This document shows, piece by piece, positions 57,620 through 64,000 of a DNA stretch of 64,000 nt. The stretch is taken from contig NZ_CP012996.1 of the NCBI RefSeq assembly GCF_001412655.1, positions 6,014,001 through 6,078,000 of the forward strand, given 5' to 3'. The DNA is from Pedobacter sp. PACM 27299. GTDB taxonomy: Bacteria; Bacteroidota; Bacteroidia; Sphingobacteriales; Sphingobacteriaceae. A program made the position numbers and the translations under genes. Below the pieces are notes generated by a model. It saw only the letters and a list, made by a program, of their open reading frames with translations, was not told the DNA's origin and searched no databases. Numbering within the stretch: position 1 is the stretch's first letter; every line of letters starts with the position of its first letter.

Positions 57620-57730
57620 TTTGGCACCGACCTACTCTCCCACGTGTTACCGCAGTACCATCGGCTCTGGTGGGCTTGACTGCTCTGTTCGGAATGGGAA
57701 GAGGTAGACACCACCGATATAGGCACCTAA
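57620..57730 (-). rRNA. rrf: Extra 5S ribosomal RNA, operon 2 (divergent copy)
   Basis: A second 5S gene 79 bases after the first in operon 2. It differs at three positions: 57713 and 57671 (5S positions 18 and 60) and 57682 (position 49). Positions 18 and 60 face each other in helix II (GGCGG with CCGCC becomes GGTGG with CCACC). The pair changes C-G to U-A and so stays paired. This suggests selection for a working 5S, not decay. It lies downstream of a terminator hairpin, so expression needs read-through. Confidence 0.9.
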
Positions 57731-57776
57731 ATATTTTTAATACTTTAATTAGAGTTCTTTGTTATGTGTAAAAGAA

Positions 57777-57800
57777 AAGCCTGTAGTTTCCTACAGGCTT
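57777..57800 (-). terminator. Terminator-like hairpin between the two 5S genes
   Basis: AAGCCTGTAG (57777-57786) pairs with CTACAGGCTT (57791-57800), identical to the hairpin ending operon 1. On the minus strand TTTTCTTTTAC follows. It would limit transcription of the second 5S gene. Confidence 0.7.
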
Positions 57801-57809
57801 CCTTTAAGA

Positions 57810-57920
57810 TTTGGCACCGACCTACTCTCCCACGTGTTACCGCAGTACCATCGGCTCTGGCGGGCTTGACTTCTCTGTTCGGAATGGGAAGAGGTAGACA
57901 CCGCCGATATAGGCACCTAA
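57810..57920 (-). rRNA. rrf: 5S ribosomal RNA, operon 2
   Basis: The regular 5S gene of operon 2. By eye it is identical to the operon 1 copy at 50924-51034, including helix II in the C-G form. Confidence 0.95.
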
Positions 57921-58016
57921 ATATTTTTATTGTTTGCTTTTCCGTATCAGGTATCCTTAGCAAAAGCTATCGGTATTCCCATATACACGAACCATATCCT
58001 ATGGCCCACAAACAGT

Positions 58017-58058
58017 GACATATTATTGAAAGAAGTTATTATGAAGAACAAACAACAG
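58017..58058 (-). other. 23S processing stem, 3' arm, operon 2
   Basis: The same arm as 51131-51172. It pairs with about 61050-61092. Confidence 0.65.
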
Positions 58059-58070
58059 TTTATTGCTCTT

Positions 58071-60944
<2,874 letters not shown>

Positions 60945-61049
60945 TTCTCTCCATAGCCTTTTGCGCCTATGGAAATGCTTTTTTTGATTGTCGTTATCTT
61001 ATCGGTTTGTCGTAATTACTTACTCTATCCCTAAAAGCTAACAACGTCT

Positions 61050-61092
61050 CTATTGTTGTTTGCTCTTCTTTATTAACTTCTTCCAATATGTC
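61050..61092 (-). other. 23S processing stem, 5' arm, operon 2
   Basis: It pairs with 58017-58058 around 23S. The spacer just downstream (60975-61035) has several substitutions relative to operon 1, but this arm is conserved. Confidence 0.6.
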
Positions 61093-61099
61093 AAAGAAC
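61089..61099 (-). promoter_or_regulatory. boxA-like antitermination site, operon 2
   Basis: GTTCTTTGACA on the minus strand, identical to the operon 1 site, just upstream of the 23S stem arm. Confidence 0.5.
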
Positions 61100-61164
61100 T
61101 TTAGTTCCCCTAATTGCCTACTGGCAACTATATTTATGGCCTCTCGTATTTAGACCGGGTAATG

Positions 61165-61238
61165 TGGAGAATAACGGAGTCGAACCGTTGACCTCCTGCG
61201 TGCAAGGCAGGCGCTCTAGCCAGCTGAGCTAATCCCCC
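61165..61238 (-). tRNA. tRNA-Ala (UGC), operon 2
   Basis: Identical to the operon 1 copy; anticodon TGC, 74 bases, no encoded CCA. Confidence 0.96.
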
Positions 61239-61252
61239 TTAGAATATATTTG

Positions 61253-61326
61253 TAGTCCCGAGCAGATTTGAACTGCTGACCCCTACATTATCAGTGTAGT
61301 GCTCTAACCAACTGAGCTACGGGACT
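61253..61326 (-). tRNA. tRNA-Ile (GAU), operon 2
   Basis: Identical to the operon 1 copy; anticodon GAT, 74 bases, no encoded CCA. Confidence 0.96.
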
Positions 61327-61499
61327 AGGTTAAATTCAGCTTCGGTAATTGTTCTGAGGTGTCTCATTCACAATCCCTGTAGCCTCATCCACTCCCTCGC
61401 TTAGTCAGAAACACTTATGATGCTTCATTCTATGGGTTTTTCTTTTGAGATTTTATTGTCATTTATATCATTTACGTAGCGAGTAGTCTGAACTACTCC

Positions 61500-63023
<1,524 letters not shown>

Positions 63024-63308
63024 AAAATGTTGTGTTTGAACGCTGACCATTCTTAACTTGTTAATAATAGTCTTTATTCTTTTTTGTATTGTCTGTCAGT
63101 TTCTGACTCGAAATAATAGCTTTGGTTTTCATGTACTTTGAAACTGTACTATCTGTACCTCGCTACGTTTATAAATGACATCTCTTTAATGAACTTCTCG
63201 AATCACCTCGCGGATCTTCTTTATATGTTGCAATCGAATTTCGATTGTTTCAGTCTTTTTGTTTTGTTATCAAACTCCGTTTGGTAACCCCCGTTTTTGT
63301 TGGGACTG

Positions 63309-63338
63309 CAAAGGTAGAAATCTTTTTGTTATTGTCAA
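63309..63338 (-). promoter_or_regulatory. rRNA promoter P2, operon 2
   Basis: TTG (63336-63338), 19 bases, then TACCTTTG (63309-63316), minus strand. Same as operon 1 except for a G/C change at 63302 just downstream of the -7 box. Confidence 0.8.
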
Positions 63339-63475
63339 GCTTTATTTGAAAATAAATCTTTTTGTTTTTCTGGTGGTTAAACCGGCAAAACCGACTTTAA
63401 CAAACTCCTACTGCAATCTTTCAAAATCTTCTCTCTGTATCTCTTTCACTCAAATCCTTCCTCCGAAGCGGGATG

Positions 63476-63506
63476 CAAAAGTAGGAAAATTAACCGGCTC
63501 TGCAAA
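63476..63506 (-). promoter_or_regulatory. rRNA promoter P1, operon 2
   Basis: TTTG (63503-63506), 19 bases, then TACTTTTG (63476-63483), minus strand. Homology with operon 1 stops directly upstream of this promoter. Confidence 0.75.
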
Positions 63507-63508
63507 CA

Positions 63509-63819
63509 ATATTACCCTTATAATTGTATCGCATCTCTAACTACATGAACCATAGCCTTAAAATCGACAAAACATCAGGAAAAAAAACGTCTTAATAGGG
63601 TTCGTTAACATACGTTGGTAGGAATAACCCCAAACACTACAATTGTCAGCTGCACTTGACCGCTTAACCAGAAGAGTAATTGTGCTATTCAGCCCCAAGA
63701 ATTGTTTTCAGCGATAAGTAATATTAAACTACTGATGAATCTCAAATTTCCATCAAATATGATCGCCATCATTTCTCAACCGAGCAGCAAAGTAGAAATT
63801 TGGACATTATTCATTTGAC
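63509..63819. other. Intergenic region between rRNA operon 2 and queD
   Basis: 311 bases with no gene recognised. It holds the divergent upstream regions of the rRNA promoter and queD; no TAnnTTTG box was confirmed for queD. Confidence 0.45.
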
Positions 63820-64000
63820 ATGATCATCTACAAGACCTTCAGTTTTGACTCAGCGCATTACTTGCCTAATGTGCCTGCAGACCATAAATGCGGTGGTATG
63901 CATGGCCACACCTATACAGTTAAAGTATTTCTTTCTGGAGAGCCAGGTTTAGAAACTGGCTGGATCCTCGATTATACCGACCTAAAAAACGGCATTCGTC
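63820..64000 (+). CDS. queD: 6-carboxytetrahydropterin synthase (QueD), N-terminal part
   Basis: The ATG at 63820 opens a frame that runs to the window end (60 residues visible). It matches the PTPS/QueD family: FSFDSAHYLPNVPADHKCGG, then MHGHTYTVKVFLSG, and TGWILDYTDLKNGI. Zinc ligands are His13, His28 and His30 and the catalytic Cys is Cys24 in the HKCG motif, as in E. coli QueD. It makes 6-carboxy-5,6,7,8-tetrahydropterin from dihydroneopterin triphosphate for queuosine. The C-terminal catalytic Asp-His part lies outside the window, so distinction from PTPS proper rests on CxxxH spacing. The rest of the queuosine pathway is not in view. Confidence 0.93.
   Translation, partial: MIIYKTFSFDSAHYLPNVPADHKCGGMHGHTYTVKVFLSGEPGLETGWILDYTDLKNGIR

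Overview
The window looks like chromosomal DNA of a Bacteroidota bacterium, most likely a Pedobacter-like member of the Sphingobacteriaceae. Three kinds of evidence support this. Many genes are preceded by the Bacteroidota promoter -7 motif TAnnTTTG, often with a TTG or TTTG about 19 bases upstream. The protein families include DUF4270 and DUF4920 proteins, a SusC/FecA-type receptor under a TPP riboswitch, a 938-residue CarB and a free-standing starch-synthase-like catalytic domain. The base composition is moderately AT-rich. The genus is inferred; no search was run.

Layout. Positions 1-412 hold the start of an outer-membrane beta-barrel gene (minus strand), followed by meaB (824-1717, minus). 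Positions 1770-13157 are a surface-glycan cluster on the plus strand: GT2, WaaE-like GT2, an MsbA-type exporter, four further GT-A or GT4 enzymes, a DUF5672 protein, GT4, GT61 and a decayed GT4 pseudogene. A DUF5648-like lipoprotein (13552) and a convergent GT2-like gene (14415-15272) follow. The cluster has no Wzx, Wzy, Wza or nucleotide-sugar genes, so it fits lipooligosaccharide core assembly better than capsule synthesis.

Positions 15348-50673 are mostly housekeeping genes: rimP-nusA-infB, a small lipoprotein, a holin-family membrane protein, an acyl-CoA dehydrogenase, panC/panD, a starch-synthase-like protein, a frameshifted DUF4270 lipoprotein, glmS, ssb, mutY, an HU-type protein, a TPR protein, a 29-residue basic ribosomal-type protein, an RNase G/E gene, radA, DUF4920, lemA, carB, pnuC with an overlapping NadR-like kinase, a thiamine locus (TPP riboswitch, TonB-dependent receptor, ThiE-like enzyme), an MFS exporter, an ABC exporter, frr, pyrH and nagA.

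Positions 50890-63510 hold two nearly identical rRNA operons in direct tandem on the minus strand, each 16S-tRNA-Ile-tRNA-Ala-23S-5S. The distal operon carries an extra 5S gene with a compensated base-pair change. Both operons have two stacked promoters with the same 19-base spacing, a boxA-like site and long pre-rRNA processing stems. The window ends inside queD (63820 onward).

I found no CRISPR array, prophage, intact insertion sequence or defence system. The most interesting items are the tandem rRNA operons with the divergent extra 5S, the bS22/mS38-like miniprotein, the homopolymer frameshift in the DUF4270 lipoprotein, the 139-base palindrome near 21.3 kb, the terminator-like hairpin in the rimP leader and the decaying glycosyltransferase.
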